A stretch of DNA of 64,000 nucleotides from Bacteroides oleiciplenus YIT 12058 (GCF_000315485.1 NZ_JH992940.1:665574-729573), one strand, 5' to 3'; numbered from the stretch's first letter, positions 38,232 through 47,201 are shown. A program made the numbers and translations. Notes: a model not told the origin generated them from the sequence alone.

Positions 38232-38846
38232 TCAGTTATTAATTCCATTCAATGATACAGCATGAAATGCTGAATAGTAAGCCTCATCTTCTTTATCCTG
38301 CTTCAGCCCGATATACCGGCTTGTCGTTGATAAATCTGCATGATTCAAGAGTCCCTTTAGGGTCAGCATTGCCTCGGTGCTACAGTCCTGAGACTCGAAA
38401 TAGTAACGTGCAAATGTTTTACGCAGGGAGTGAGTGGAGAACGCGCCAACATTCAATCGGTATTTCACCCGGAAATATTTCAATTTCCTATTGATGTAGT
38501 CCTTTCCATAAGCCTTGCCCGTTCTGGGGTTAAGGAAAAAAGGCTGGTTAATGTCCGGACTACCGAGCAACTGGTAGAAAAAAGCGATTTCTTGGGTCAG
38601 ACCGGTTTCCAGTTTGATTCGTCGTCCTTTAGTAGTCTTCTGTTCAACCTTCATCAATTCTTTGTGATTGAGAAGGTCACTCCATTTCAAAGTGAGGACA
38701 TCCGAAACTCTAAGAGCCGTATAAAATGAAATTCTACAATAGAACTCCCATGAATACAATTTATCTATATGCAGACCTTCCAAAAAGCGAATGAATTCCT
38801 CTATCGGCAGGTAGTCTGATGTTGTTTTCTGGCCTTTCATTCCCAT
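38232..38846 (-). CDS. Tyrosine recombinase catalytic-domain protein
   Basis: A 204-aa integrase-type protein with a complete catalytic set: Arg46 (TALRVSD), a lysine near 73 (TTKGRR), His139 and Arg142 (THSLRKT), His169 (LNHAD) and Tyr178 (SRYIG). The usual N-terminal SAM-like core-binding domain is missing; residues 1-30 are short. It may be a resolvase of element dimers or an invertase rather than the main integrase. It is embedded in the long minus-strand operon, not at an element end. Confidence 0.87.
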   Translation of the reverse strand: MGMKGQKTTSDYLPIEEFIRFLEGLHIDKLYSWEFYCRISFYTALRVSDVLTLKWSDLLNHKELMKVEQKTTKGRRIKLETGLTQEIAFFYQLLGSPDINQPFFLNPRTGKAYGKDYINRKLKYFRVKYRLNVGAFSTHSLRKTFARYYFESQDCSTEAMLTLKGLLNHADLSTTSRYIGLKQDKEDEAYYSAFHAVSLNGINN

Positions 38847-38852
38847 AGCATG

Positions 38853-39110
38853 TTATTTTAAGTTTAGCTGTAAGACTCGCTGTGTGACAATGTCTCTGGC
38901 CCCTAATCGGTTCCATGCCCGCTTTCCACGCACACGGTTGATGATGGATGCACTTTTAAGTATAGAGAGGCAGTCGTCCACACAGTTGATAATTTCGGAT
39001 ATTTCTTCGGGATTGTCTCCCTCGGCCTGGCAAACTTTTGCCATGACACGTACCTCCTCTACGGTCATTATTGAAAGACCGGGGAAGGTTGTCTTGCTTT
39101 GATTTATCAT
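38853..39110 (-). CDS. Hypothetical 85-aa protein upstream of recombinase
   Basis: A small helical protein (EVRVMAKVCQAEGDNPEEIS, then RVRGKRAWNRLGARDIVTQR) ending 6 bases before the recombinase gene. Its basic C-terminal half could bind DNA, so it may be a recombination directionality factor or a substitute for the missing core-binding domain; this is a guess from position and charge. Confidence 0.65.
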   Translation of the reverse strand: MINQSKTTFPGLSIMTVEEVRVMAKVCQAEGDNPEEISEIINCVDDCLSILKSASIINRVRGKRAWNRLGARDIVTQRVLQLNLK

Positions 39111-39150
39111 ATTTCAAATTATTTACAAGTTGACAAATGGGCATAAAAAA

Positions 39151-39177
39151 GACGGTAGACTATTTAGGTCTACCGTC
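39151..39177 (-). terminator. Intrinsic terminator of the secreted-protein pair
   Basis: A 10-bp stem GACGGTAGAC/GTCTACCGTC with a 7-nt loop. On the minus strand it runs into TTTTTT, 55 bases after the stop codon at 39232, and separates this transcript from the recombinase operon. Confidence 0.85.
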
Positions 39178-39231
39178 GAATAAAGGTTAGAAGGAGTGTG
39201 TTTGGGAGAAATATATAGTCTTAGAGATTCA

Positions 39232-39741
39232 TTATTTACTCAAATATGGCTTTAAAAGTTCAAAATATTCATCATCTTTCATCTCCCAATTGGTTTGTGC
39301 AATGGGCTTATTGTTTTTGTCAAGTATGCAAAAGTCAGAGGCTCCCATTTTATCTGAATTTACACCCAATTGCTTTTTCAGATATTTGCAGGTAGCCTTT
39401 ATCGGGTTATAAAAGCTGACCAATTTCCTTTTTCTGTTCTGATTAATTAAATACATCGCTGATGTAACTTTGCAGGTGTCAGCATATTGCACTACTTCAA
39501 GACTATCCTGTGCACATATAAAAAACACATCGATATTCTCATTATTCCGGGTAGCCTTCACCACTTCCGGGTATCGTATTTGAGAAGCCTGACAATAATT
39601 ACAAAATACATAAATGAGTTTGTAGCTCTTGTCAGATTGCTTAATTTGCTCCGCAAGCATTTCATCTCCAACATTTTTAATCTGCGCTTGAAGATTAGTT
39701 GTTGTAAACAACAAAATTAAGAAGGTGTATACAAGTCTCAT
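39232..39741 (-). CDS. Secreted thioredoxin-like protein with CNYC motif
   Basis: A 169-aa exported protein with a signal peptide to about residue 20 (TTTNLQAQ). A thioredoxin-like fold is suggested by LIYVFCNYCQASQIRYPEVV, placing CxxC at Cys47/Cys50, and by later beta-strands (IDVFFICAQD, DFCILDKNNKPI). It may act on disulfides in the periplasm. It follows the lipoprotein gene by 3 bases, as one transcript. It differs from the rest of the element and looks like cargo. Confidence 0.78.
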   Translation of the reverse strand: MRLVYTFLILLFTTTNLQAQIKNVGDEMLAEQIKQSDKSYKLIYVFCNYCQASQIRYPEVVKATRNNENIDVFFICAQDSLEVVQYADTCKVTSAMYLINQNRKRKLVSFYNPIKATCKYLKKQLGVNSDKMGASDFCILDKNNKPIAQTNWEMKDDEYFELLKPYLSK

Positions 39742-39744
39742 TTT

Positions 39745-40398
39745 CTATTCAATTTTGTCGAGCAATTTGATCCGATATCCACCATTATCACCAAGGGCCG
39801 AATCATATAAAATAGGCCCAGCTTCAACTTTATAAGTCTCAGTTGCGAAAAGTTCGACCTGGCACTCTGTTGCAAGAGCTTCACTATTAGGAGAAGCAAC
39901 AACCACTTCATTTACTTCAGCCATTGTTACATCATCTTTAACCCAATAGATGTCATCATCTATCTTTAGTGAAGACATTTCTACTGTTGTGCCTTCAGGC
40001 AAAGGTTTGGCAAGTAACATATTTGCCTCGTAAGTGTTTGTACTTTCGTCCAGCACTACTTCAAATAAATATTCGTCAGGGGCAACGGCCTGTTCCAACG
40101 CAGCAACAGAACTACTTTTAGGGAACAACTTGAAATCACACAATCCGAATCCGCGGTTGCACCCTTTGCTTTTGCGAGCAATTCTTGCACTAATTAGTCC
40201 TTTCGTTTTTTTGTTTGGTGGCATTGTAGGGTTAGTTCTGGTAGTAACAGATAGCAAGTTGCTAAACTCCACTTGAGATACAAAATCATCTTCCAAAAGT
40301 TCTGATGGATTCTGAACTAATTGATTCTCTTCCGAAGAACAAGCTACCAACATGCCCATTCCCAATGAGCATAAGGCTACAAATAATTTCATTTTCAT
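39745..40398 (-). CDS. Lipoprotein, unknown function
   Basis: A 217-aa lipoprotein with lipobox MLVAC (Cys20), then an acidic linker (SEENQLVQNPSELLEDD). The mature part has several cysteines (CNRGFGLCDFKL) that a co-transcribed thioredoxin-like protein could oxidise or reduce. The ATG at 40398 is chosen because it gives a proper signal peptide. Its promoter (CAAATATA at 40432 read on the minus strand) is a TATATTTG box. Confidence 0.75.
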   Translation of the reverse strand: MKMKLFVALCSLGMGMLVACSSEENQLVQNPSELLEDDFVSQVEFSNLLSVTTRTNPTMPPNKKTKGLISARIARKSKGCNRGFGLCDFKLFPKSSSVAALEQAVAPDEYLFEVVLDESTNTYEANMLLAKPLPEGTTVEMSSLKIDDDIYWVKDDVTMAEVNEVVVASPNSEALATECQVELFATETYKVEAGPILYDSALGDNGGYRIKLLDKIE

Positions 40399-40431
40399 AA
40401 TAGTTAGTTTTAAGGGGTCAGTTAATTCTCT

Positions 40432-40523
40432 CAAATATACAATTTTCAACTGATATTCACTACCCTATTATCCATAATTAACACTGTTTTCTTAAAGAAA
40501 TTCCTTGATTATCTTTATTTTTG
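40432..40523. promoter_or_regulatory. Divergent promoter pair
   Basis: Two -7 boxes face away from each other: TATATTTG on the minus strand (40432-40439) for the lipoprotein pair, and TATTTTTG on the plus strand (40516-40523) for the small lipoprotein. The two transcripts may be co-regulated from this 130-base gap. Confidence 0.6.
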
Positions 40524-40535
40524 TAAATAAGGATA

Positions 40536-40829
40536 ATGTTTATGAGAAGATTAGTAAGATTTTGGATAATAGGAATGTTAGCCATACTCTGGGGATGCAG
40601 TTCACCAAAGATGGCCAACAGGTATCCTATTACTAATATTAATCAAGACTTAAGCCATTGGATTGCCATAGATTCTGCCTCTGTATCCCATATCAGGAGT
40701 CGAAACACAGACTCCAAAATAGGAGATTATAATCTGAAACGACTGCGGGATAATTTGGACAAAGAAAAAGACAATCCTTATTGGGGCGAATCCATTTATT
40801 ACATGTTGCAAGATCTGTTTAAAAAGTAA
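40536..40829 (+). CDS. Small lipoprotein, 97 aa
   Basis: Plus-strand gene with lipobox ILWGC (Cys21) after a basic-hydrophobic signal (MFMRRLVRFWIIG). The mature 76 residues are polar. One of only a few plus-strand genes in this half of the window. Family unknown; diverges from the lipoprotein/thioredoxin pair. Confidence 0.72.
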   Translation: MFMRRLVRFWIIGMLAILWGCSSPKMANRYPITNINQDLSHWIAIDSASVSHIRSRNTDSKIGDYNLKRLRDNLDKEKDNPYWGESIYYMLQDLFKK

Positions 40830-40904
40830 TTCTTTATCTCATAATTATATATATTCCTTGGGACAACTTTCCAGGAAAGAGTATTGTTTTGTGAATCTTA
40901 TCTG

Positions 40905-42056
40905 TTATATCCATTCACCTTCGGTTAATACAATTGCTGCTCTTTGAGAAATTACTTCCTGTTTATAGGCCTCATCTGCCAGTACCCAGTCGGACATATA
41001 ATCAATGTCATCGTTACACGAATTGCAGTCGAGAATGATTAGTTTATCCGTCAGTACGGTAAATTCTTGTTTCAACAAGTCACATAAGTAAGTGCCATCC
41101 GGACTGCTGATGGTATACAAATCATTATCCAGCCGCGCTAACAACTCCTTTTGATTGGGGTAAACTAACAGGTATTTGTAGCCTTTACTTTGTTCTTCCC
41201 AAATTTGCTTGTGAAGTTGTTTGGGTGTTCTCGGAGTGCATGGGGTATCCTTGGGGAAAGATGAACGAGTGAAGGCATCTATTGATTCGGCATAAATCCG
41301 ATAAAGAATGCCGTCGCGTTCTCTAATGGCTTCTTCGCGAGTCAGCCCGATATTGGATGATTCTTTCCCGTCAATGAAAAGTTGCAGCTCGGATTGGCGA
41401 AGCACATCATAGCGATCATAGTAATCGGGAAGCGTCTGTTCGATGAAGTTCCAAAATTTGTCCGTGATTGGGATTGGTGCTGGATAACAGGTATTAATAA
41501 AATGGTTATCTTTAAGCCACTGGATGATGGTAGTCAGCCCGTCCAAACTTAAATGTTTGATGGGAACAAGACCTGCCCTTCTGGGACTGCCCTCCAAATA
41601 ACATAACACGCTGCCACTGTGATGATCATACTGTAGGGAAAATAACTTATAAAACTCATTAGTGGCAAATAGCCGGCTCGGACTACACAGCGCTACTTTA
41701 AGTGGAATGCTTTGTTTTGTCAAAACAGTGATTGTAGACTTTTCTACGCAGTATAAGGCTGTTTTAATTTGCCCGATTAGATATTCGCGCATTTTATCCG
41801 TTTGCTGCTGGACATCCATGAAGGGGGATTTAGTATCTTCAAGTAGATATGTCCAGCGGAAAACACCTTTTACGGGAGTCATCACATCATTCGGCGTTTC
41901 ATACCAGCAATTTGCATTGAAGTCATAGAACACTTTACATTTGTGTCCATCATCAAATAATGCCTGTACATCCACCGAGCAGTTACGTTCACTTCCTTCT
42001 AAATGTTCAGGAAAGTCATCTTTACCATGAAGTCCTACATGTTTATTCTTATTCAT
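40905..42056 (-). CDS. Hypothetical 383-aa protein, module shared with 54709 gene
   Basis: A soluble protein with the block VPIKHLSLDGLTTIIQWLKD then NHFI near residue 165-190. A matching block (ETVCLEGLLEIVKWLKKFGF) occurs in the gene at 54709 and a looser one in that at 43796, so these are partly paralogous. N-terminal region has FDDGHKCKVFYDFNANCWYE. No known family. It looks like a recurrent element domain rather than an enzyme; no catalytic motif is evident. Confidence 0.75.
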   Translation of the reverse strand: MNKNKHVGLHGKDDFPEHLEGSERNCSVDVQALFDDGHKCKVFYDFNANCWYETPNDVMTPVKGVFRWTYLLEDTKSPFMDVQQQTDKMREYLIGQIKTALYCVEKSTITVLTKQSIPLKVALCSPSRLFATNEFYKLFSLQYDHHSGSVLCYLEGSPRRAGLVPIKHLSLDGLTTIIQWLKDNHFINTCYPAPIPITDKFWNFIEQTLPDYYDRYDVLRQSELQLFIDGKESSNIGLTREEAIRERDGILYRIYAESIDAFTRSSFPKDTPCTPRTPKQLHKQIWEEQSKGYKYLLVYPNQKELLARLDNDLYTISSPDGTYLCDLLKQEFTVLTDKLIILDCNSCNDDIDYMSDWVLADEAYKQEVISQRAAIVLTEGEWI

Positions 42057-42076
42057 ACTTGTATTCTTTTTACCTT

Positions 42077-42286
42077 TTACCAGATTCTTATATCATAGTC
42101 ATTAAAATAGCTCTCCAACTCTTTTAAGCCTTCTAAGCTATGCAGCCCATTTTCACCAATTACTGCAATATCAACAGATATTCCATAATCTTTTTTCACA
42201 CTCACGTCCGAATTGCCAAAAACTTCCTTTACACATCCCGCGATATCGGACACCTCTTGATTGTTCTTTACGATATTAAGTACCAT
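42077..42286 (-). CDS. Small 69-aa hypothetical protein
   Basis: An alpha/beta protein (NNQEVSDIAGCVKEVFGNSD, then VSVKKDYGISVDIAVIGENG) lying between two larger minus-strand genes with gaps of about 20 bases. Unknown. Confidence 0.7.
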   Translation of the reverse strand: MVLNIVKNNQEVSDIAGCVKEVFGNSDVSVKKDYGISVDIAVIGENGLHSLEGLKELESYFNDYDIRIW

Positions 42287-42309
42287 TCGATTTTGTTTTT
42301 AGTTTATTG

Positions 42310-43083
42310 TTAACTACCAACTGGAGAATGCTTCCGATAATATTTCAAAAGCTGTTCTTGCTCATCGGGAAGCATACTGTTGAACCAGCGAATGAAATCG
42401 CACTCATTGCGATACCATGCACTGATAAGATTATTCACATCGAATTTGCAATCTTTGCTCAGTCCATTAAAAGCAACGCAAATATCATTGTGCAAGTCGA
42501 GATAAGAACGCTTTCTCTTAAAGCGGGAAGAGATATGCTCCAGCAACTTCCGGTTCTCTTCATTCTTCATCGTCACTTTATCTACAGGAGAAAGGGCCGA
42601 TATGCCTTGTGAGCCGATAGTAATGTTCTCGGATTCTGCAAACTTCTCGATTCTTGCCCGTCCTTCGTCGCTGACCGGATTATAGTAGGTAACTTGCCGG
42701 TTCGGGGCGATGTGGGCTACTTGCATATAGTCGTGATTCTGTGTTCGTAGCTTATCGCAAACGGACACACCATTGCCCATAAAGCCGAACATCAGTTCTT
42801 CCTGGAATAAAGGCATCCCGAAATAGTGATGCTTGATGAAGCGTTCCAACAGAAGATTAGAATCATACGTAGTCTGGTCGATATGCTGACAGATGGCGTC
42901 CTCTTGATTGAGAACAAAGTATTCGTAATAACTTTGCAGAGTGAATAACTTCACGTAACCATTTCCTCTCAGGTGGGTTACCAGAACGAGTGCCTGGTGC
43001 TCTACCTGAATGTTTAGGAGATCAAACTGTTCTGACGGCTTGTTGCCGGATATACTTTCGAGTATTACAATGCTATTATTCAT
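42310..43083 (-). CDS. Hypothetical 257-aa protein
   Basis: A mostly alpha/beta soluble protein with a C-terminal helical region (KKTENRKLLEHISSRFKRKR-like, here EENRKLLEHISSRFKRKRSY) and a final IRWFNSMLPDEQEQLLKYYR. Its start overlaps the next gene's end by 8 bases. No family recognised. Confidence 0.72.
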   Translation of the reverse strand: MNNSIVILESISGNKPSEQFDLLNIQVEHQALVLVTHLRGNGYVKLFTLQSYYEYFVLNQEDAICQHIDQTTYDSNLLLERFIKHHYFGMPLFQEELMFGFMGNGVSVCDKLRTQNHDYMQVAHIAPNRQVTYYNPVSDEGRARIEKFAESENITIGSQGISALSPVDKVTMKNEENRKLLEHISSRFKRKRSYLDLHNDICVAFNGLSKDCKFDVNNLISAWYRNECDFIRWFNSMLPDEQEQLLKYYRKHSPVGS

Positions 43084-43759
43084 GGTTCTTTGCTATTTGT
43101 TCAATGATAGTATCAGTTATCTCGTCCTCATATTCGCCGAAAGGAGAATTCTTGACGGTGTAGTAGTTGACCTTAAACTTATCACATACATCTTTGCAGA
43201 CCTGTTTGTAGGCTTGTGAAGCGAAATCGTGGGCAAGCTGGTCGTGCGTGTCCGAAGAACAGTCGTAATCGCAAAACGGACATCGATACCGTTCGATAAG
43301 CCCTTTGCCTACAGGGGCATCGTCAATCTCGTATATCAATGGCCCATCGCAATCGGGACACAATTCATTGTCATAGCTTTTGCACACTGCATTCTCTAAC
43401 TCTTTGAGCAGGCTGGCTCCTTGCGGCAGGATGCCCAGGCTCGGCTTCTGAAATTCTTCCCGGAGCTCTTCAAAAGATAAACTTTCGTCCGGGCCGAAGT
43501 TGCAGTCTTCGATATCGACATACCCCTTTGAGGGCATAGGGATTTCCTGAAACGTCAGGATAGTGCCGCCGTGATTGACACAAACCGAGGGCTCAATAGT
43601 CGAGAGCTGATTCCCATCATCACTTTCCCGGACATCATAGGCATAGATGCCTTCGGGAAGTGAGTCGCGTTCAATTCTGCTAATTGTGAACATGACGAGA
43701 ATGCCGTTAAGACGGGCTGCTTTGTAAGAATCTTCATGGTTATAAAATACTGGTTCCAT
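43076..43759 (-). CDS. Hypothetical protein with C-terminal zinc ribbon
   Basis: A 227-aa protein. A four-cysteine zinc ribbon is formed by Cys134/Cys137 (ELCPDCDG) and Cys160/Cys163 (RCPFCDYDC). Before it lies an acidic region (FEELREEFQKPSLGILPQG). The ribbon suggests nucleic-acid or protein contact. The ATG at 43759 is preferred; the frame upstream extends nine codons. Confidence 0.77.
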   Translation of the reverse strand: MEPVFYNHEDSYKAARLNGILVMFTISRIERDSLPEGIYAYDVRESDDGNQLSTIEPSVCVNHGGTILTFQEIPMPSKGYVDIEDCNFGPDESLSFEELREEFQKPSLGILPQGASLLKELENAVCKSYDNELCPDCDGPLIYEIDDAPVGKGLIERYRCPFCDYDCSSDTHDQLAHDFASQAYKQVCKDVCDKFKVNYYTVKNSPFGEYEDEITDTIIEQIAKNHE

Positions 43760-43795
43760 TATATTTTGTTTTTTAGGGTTTAACATTCGGGGGTA

Positions 43796-44473
43796 CTATT
43801 GTGCCTGACGTTCGGAGGGTCGGATATATCCATGGCGTTCCAAATAGTCAATGATATCAATCAATGACTTCTCATGGAAGGATTCAAGTTCCATTTCGTT
43901 TTCCGGCTCATTATACAAGGATGCTGTCACTGATTCGCCGGATATATAGAGGAAATTCAGTTCATCAGAACATTCGCAATCAACGTTGTAAGCAACAGTT
44001 AAGTCGAACTGGTCTTTGTTAATATATAGTTTTTCTCCGTTTTGGGGAAGCGCACTTTTTATGCAATCAATCATTTCGGCTTTAAGGGCATCTCGCCTGA
44101 TTTCAAATGTTTTACTTGCTTTTACGGTTGTCTCCAGTCCAAGTACATGCCAGAGGAATTTAATGATAACTTCGTTGGAACTGTCATACACTCTGAATCC
44201 GGTGCGCAGTTGTCCTGTTTCGTCATCATAACCACTTACAAGAATCATGTCGTCATTTAAGTAGACGGATGTTATCCGGATGTAGGGTCTATCATGTCGG
44301 CCTTCAAAGATGGCACAAACCGGAAAATTCTCGTCGTTCAGCTCTTCGTCACCGTTGAGCTGCATGGAGACTTTTCCGCCATGCTCCCGCAGGCAATCTT
44401 TGATAAATGGCTGTGCCCCATTCAGGAAAAGATTGAGATAGGATGTGATTTGATAGAAATCCTGTAAATTCAT
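43796..44473 (-). CDS. Hypothetical 225-aa protein, paralog of 62446 gene
   Basis: A soluble protein whose first half (LREHGGKVSMQLNGDEELND, FPVCAIFEGRHDRPYIRITS) matches the gene at 62446 (VRSHGGIITFKPKLEDGEDN, YPITAIFYDGHESYPNVSIT). The second half has the E..SL..IIDYLERHGYI module that echoes the proteins at 40905 and 54709. So it links two paralog sets. No enzyme motif is seen. Confidence 0.75.
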   Translation of the reverse strand: MNLQDFYQITSYLNLFLNGAQPFIKDCLREHGGKVSMQLNGDEELNDENFPVCAIFEGRHDRPYIRITSVYLNDDMILVSGYDDETGQLRTGFRVYDSSNEVIIKFLWHVLGLETTVKASKTFEIRRDALKAEMIDCIKSALPQNGEKLYINKDQFDLTVAYNVDCECSDELNFLYISGESVTASLYNEPENEMELESFHEKSLIDIIDYLERHGYIRPSERQAQ

Positions 44474-44520
44474 TGCTGTTAGTCTTTATAGTTTGGTGAA
44501 TACTTGAATATATAAAAGCT

Positions 44521-44545
44521 GGTGCTGATAATGATAACCTGCACC
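44521..44545 (-). terminator. Possible terminator
   Basis: GGTGC/GCACC hairpin with a long AT-rich loop; on the minus strand AGCTTTTATAT follows. It may end the transcript of the gene at 44574. Confidence 0.45.
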
Positions 44546-44573
44546 GGACAAGAATAGAAGACTTAAGCTTAGC

Positions 44574-45416
44574 TTAGTCCAAAGAGGGTAAATCTTTTAT
44601 GAATTGTTTTACTTTTTGCTCAATGAAGGCGTCTACGGTAAAGATGTAATCATTCTTATCCCAATCAGTGTATCTATGTAAGCTCATGAAGCTGTCTGCC
44701 CACGAGACCATTTTGCCAACAAGCTCGCGTGAATCAATCTCGAATTGGTCGAGCAAATGTTGGGCACCGACGCTATATGCTATATCAGCCAGCACTTCGT
44801 CACGGTCACTGCTTTTTATGCCTATCGGACCGCCGTAATCTTGTCTGATTTTTACTCGCTCACTGAATGACAATTTGTTCCAAAAAGCATTGTAATGGTC
44901 AGTACTGCCATCAGTAGCAGGCGGAAGCCCGGTAATCTCCTCTAACGCCGAAACATCCCGCATGTTCCACCATTCCTGCAATTCGTGTTGCAGGTTTCCC
45001 TGAGTGATTGGTTCAACGTACCGTTTGCATGCATTGCAATAGCAATCTCCTTCTTTATCTAATTCTGCATTACAGTATTCGACAAAGGCGCCGTTAAAAT
45101 CGGGGTTTACCCAAGCTTTGACCAGGATATTTGGAGAAGCACACCAATTACACACTAAATTCTCGGTCTGAATTCTGTTACTGTTTCCACAATAGACCTT
45201 ATTGGCTCGTTCGACAAGTAGCTTACGGTTGTGTTCTGTAAGTGAGAAGTAAAAACGTTCGGCAGCTCCATGGGCAGTCTGGGTAGTGAAGGAATCCCAT
45301 TTTTGCCAAAAATGAAGATAGTTATTGCCAAACACTTTCTCACACTCTTTATCATCCCACATACTGCTCATGTAGTAGAAGTAACTACTTACTATGGTTT
45401 GTATTCCAGTTTTCAT
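44574..45416 (-). CDS. Zinc-ribbon protein, paralog of 54709 C-terminus
   Basis: A 280-aa protein with a zinc ribbon of Cys89/Cys92 (VCNWCASP) and Cys127/Cys130 (CNACKR), separated by AWVNPDFNGAFV. The same pattern, plus the downstream W...LEEITG segment, recurs at the C-terminus of the 460-aa protein at 54709. The N-terminal half is helical. The ATG at 45416 avoids a 59-base overlap with the upstream gene. Function unknown; likely a DNA- or protein-binding adaptor. Confidence 0.78.
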   Translation of the reverse strand: MKTGIQTIVSSYFYYMSSMWDDKECEKVFGNNYLHFWQKWDSFTTQTAHGAAERFYFSLTEHNRKLLVERANKVYCGNSNRIQTENLVCNWCASPNILVKAWVNPDFNGAFVEYCNAELDKEGDCYCNACKRYVEPITQGNLQHELQEWWNMRDVSALEEITGLPPATDGSTDHYNAFWNKLSFSERVKIRQDYGGPIGIKSSDRDEVLADIAYSVGAQHLLDQFEIDSRELVGKMVSWADSFMSLHRYTDWDKNDYIFTVDAFIEQKVKQFIKDLPSLD

Positions 45417-45426
45417 TTGATTTTGT

Positions 45427-45702
45427 TTAGGATTCATCTGCATTTTCACATAATTCGCCTGTATAAGGCGAATAAATTGTTCCACTCTCTGCCGCCCCGG
45501 GGTCTACACCAAACAAGGCGATGCCCGGTTCGTAATACAACTCCAATTCACAAGGTTCCAAAGCTTTACTCTCTGCTGCATCGCGAGTCATGCCGCCTAT
45601 CATCAGGTCTTCGACTCTGCGTGTATAAGCTAAGGGTGTCTCAATTGGAGTTAAATGAATCATTACCGATTCATATTGATCTGAATTATTAAGCTTTACC
45701 AT
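45427..45702 (-). CDS. Hypothetical 91-aa protein
   Basis: An acidic small protein (HLTPIETPLAYTRRVEDLMI, then PCELELYYEPGIALFGVDPG) with gaps of about 10 bases to the genes on both sides. No family seen. Confidence 0.7.
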   Translation of the reverse strand: MVKLNNSDQYESVMIHLTPIETPLAYTRRVEDLMIGGMTRDAAESKALEPCELELYYEPGIALFGVDPGAAESGTIYSPYTGELCENADES

Positions 45703-45708
45703 ACTGAT

Positions 45709-45975
45709 TTATTGTTTTGATTCTTCATTGTTTTCAGATTCCTCCGGATGGAGGATTTCAATTTTGTAGCAAAGCATCAGGTAATCGTCTTCAATACCCA
45801 TATTCCACCAACGCCCCACATAATATTTGTGTGCTTCTTCTTCGGTAAGGCGTATAGGAGTGGTAAAATAATCCTCTTTGCCCTGCTTATCCCTCAAAAA
45901 GACTTTCACGTAGATAAAGGGAAGTAATTCTTCCTTCTTTTTCTTTCCGGATATTGTACTGACACTTGTATTCAT
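45709..45975 (-). CDS. Hypothetical 88-aa protein
   Basis: A small protein with LPFIYVKVFLRDKQGKEDYF and WWNMGIEDDYLMLCYKIEIL, then an acidic tail. The ATG at 45975 is chosen so the start does not run into the upstream gene. Unknown function. Confidence 0.7.
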   Translation of the reverse strand: MNTSVSTISGKKKKEELLPFIYVKVFLRDKQGKEDYFTTPIRLTEEEAHKYYVGRWWNMGIEDDYLMLCYKIEILHPEESENNEESKQ

Positions 45976-45994
45976 AGGATAATGTATTAAGAGA

Positions 45995-46615
45995 TTAGGA
46001 AAAGGATACTTCACTATAACGTTTATCTGCACCTATGCAAACTTTGATTGCAAAGGTTTCGCCATACTGGGAAGCATCTGAAATCAGGATACCGCAGGTC
46101 TCACCAAAGGAGAAACGCTTAGCGAGAGCTTTGTCTACGGCCATCAAATATTGCTCTTTGGTTGCAGGCTCTGAACCACAATAGGAAAACCCATTGTCCC
46201 AACAAAAATTGAATGCCTGTCCACCCCGGAGAGATAGGTTCAGAATCTCTGCACGGGTGAGCAAGTGCCTGTCAACTATAAACTTTACCTTATCGGGGGC
46301 TTTTATAAGAAGCTCGTCATTTTCACTGTAGTAAAGATTGGCTTTTGCCATTTTTTTGATGAATGAACATTTGGCCTCTTTATCTGCTTCTTCTGCTTCA
46401 ACAATGGTACATTTCGGCAGATGAACATATAATTGGTTGTTTATGTCGAAATAAACGCAGCTCAGATAAACCGGATGGTATTTGGTTATCTGGTTGGAGT
46501 CCTTTTGGTATTGGGAACTTTTCACGGCTATTATGCCGGAAAGGTTCACCTTTCTGCCATTGGAAAACATACCATCACCAACGACCATGCTTCCTTTAAT
46601 TTTTAAGACTTTCAT
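45995..46615 (-). CDS. Hypothetical 206-aa protein
   Basis: A beta-rich N-terminal part (IKGSMVVGDGMFSNGRKVNL, HPVYLSCVYFDINNQLYVHL) then helices. No catalytic motif recognised. Compact operon neighbour of the preceding small gene. Family unknown. Confidence 0.73.
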   Translation of the reverse strand: MKVLKIKGSMVVGDGMFSNGRKVNLSGIIAVKSSQYQKDSNQITKYHPVYLSCVYFDINNQLYVHLPKCTIVEAEEADKEAKCSFIKKMAKANLYYSENDELLIKAPDKVKFIVDRHLLTRAEILNLSLRGGQAFNFCWDNGFSYCGSEPATKEQYLMAVDKALAKRFSFGETCGILISDASQYGETFAIKVCIGADKRYSEVSFS

Positions 46616-46706
46616 ATTATCACGTTTTATAATTAAAGTATTCTAACTTAGAACAACGCCCGGAATACAGGATATGGACGCCCTTAACGATACCTATAAG
46701 AGAGAA

Positions 46707-46805
46707 TTAATATTCCCACCCTTTGTATATCTTGTCAGCGTTGGGCAATTTCGAACGGCGTATCCATTTGTTTCGTGCTTTCTTCATGCTTTTTCTGCGT
46801 AACAT
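46707..46805 (-). CDS. Tiny basic ORF, 32 aa
   Basis: A very basic peptide (MLRRKSMKKARNKWIRRSKL then PNADKIYKGWEY). It overlaps a 28-codon frame at 46784-46870 (MSYKKQLEKLEGYFEKKISV) on the same strand. Both could be tiny genes; neither is certain. The gap they fill is otherwise empty. Confidence 0.4.
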   Translation of the reverse strand: MLRRKSMKKARNKWIRRSKLPNADKIYKGWEY

Positions 46806-46883
46806 GGTCGAACGCTTATCTTTTTTTCAAAATAGCCTTCAAGTTTCTCTAATTGCTTTTTATAACTCATGGTTGTTTTATGG

Positions 46884-47201
46884 TTAAGTCCATATCTGTT
46901 TAGGAACTCTTTGAACTCCAAGATTATGAATCGGAGTTATAAATTTCAGACAATCGTAATACAGAAACCCACCTTCATCCAAGATACTTTGCAGTGAATT
47001 GATTCCACCGCTTGGAGTATAGGGTACACTGTCTTCTTCAAATGCCACATATCCTTTGCCTTCGATGTAGAAGCAGTGTCCGGAAGTAGATATCCCTACA
47101 CGCTCACTCTTCCTGAACTTGTAATCATGGTCAATCTTTACGATTTCCAATTTCTCATTCAACTCTATGGTTTCTGGAGTTCTCTTGAAGTTTTTTCCCA
47201 T
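46884..47201 (-). CDS. Hypothetical 105-aa protein
   Basis: A beta-rich protein (ISTSGHCFYIEGKGYVAFEE) that overlaps the gene upstream (47165-47368) by 37 bases. Function unknown. Confidence 0.68.
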   Translation of the reverse strand: MGKNFKRTPETIELNEKLEIVKIDHDYKFRKSERVGISTSGHCFYIEGKGYVAFEEDSVPYTPSGGINSLQSILDEGGFLYYDCLKFITPIHNLGVQRVPKQIWT

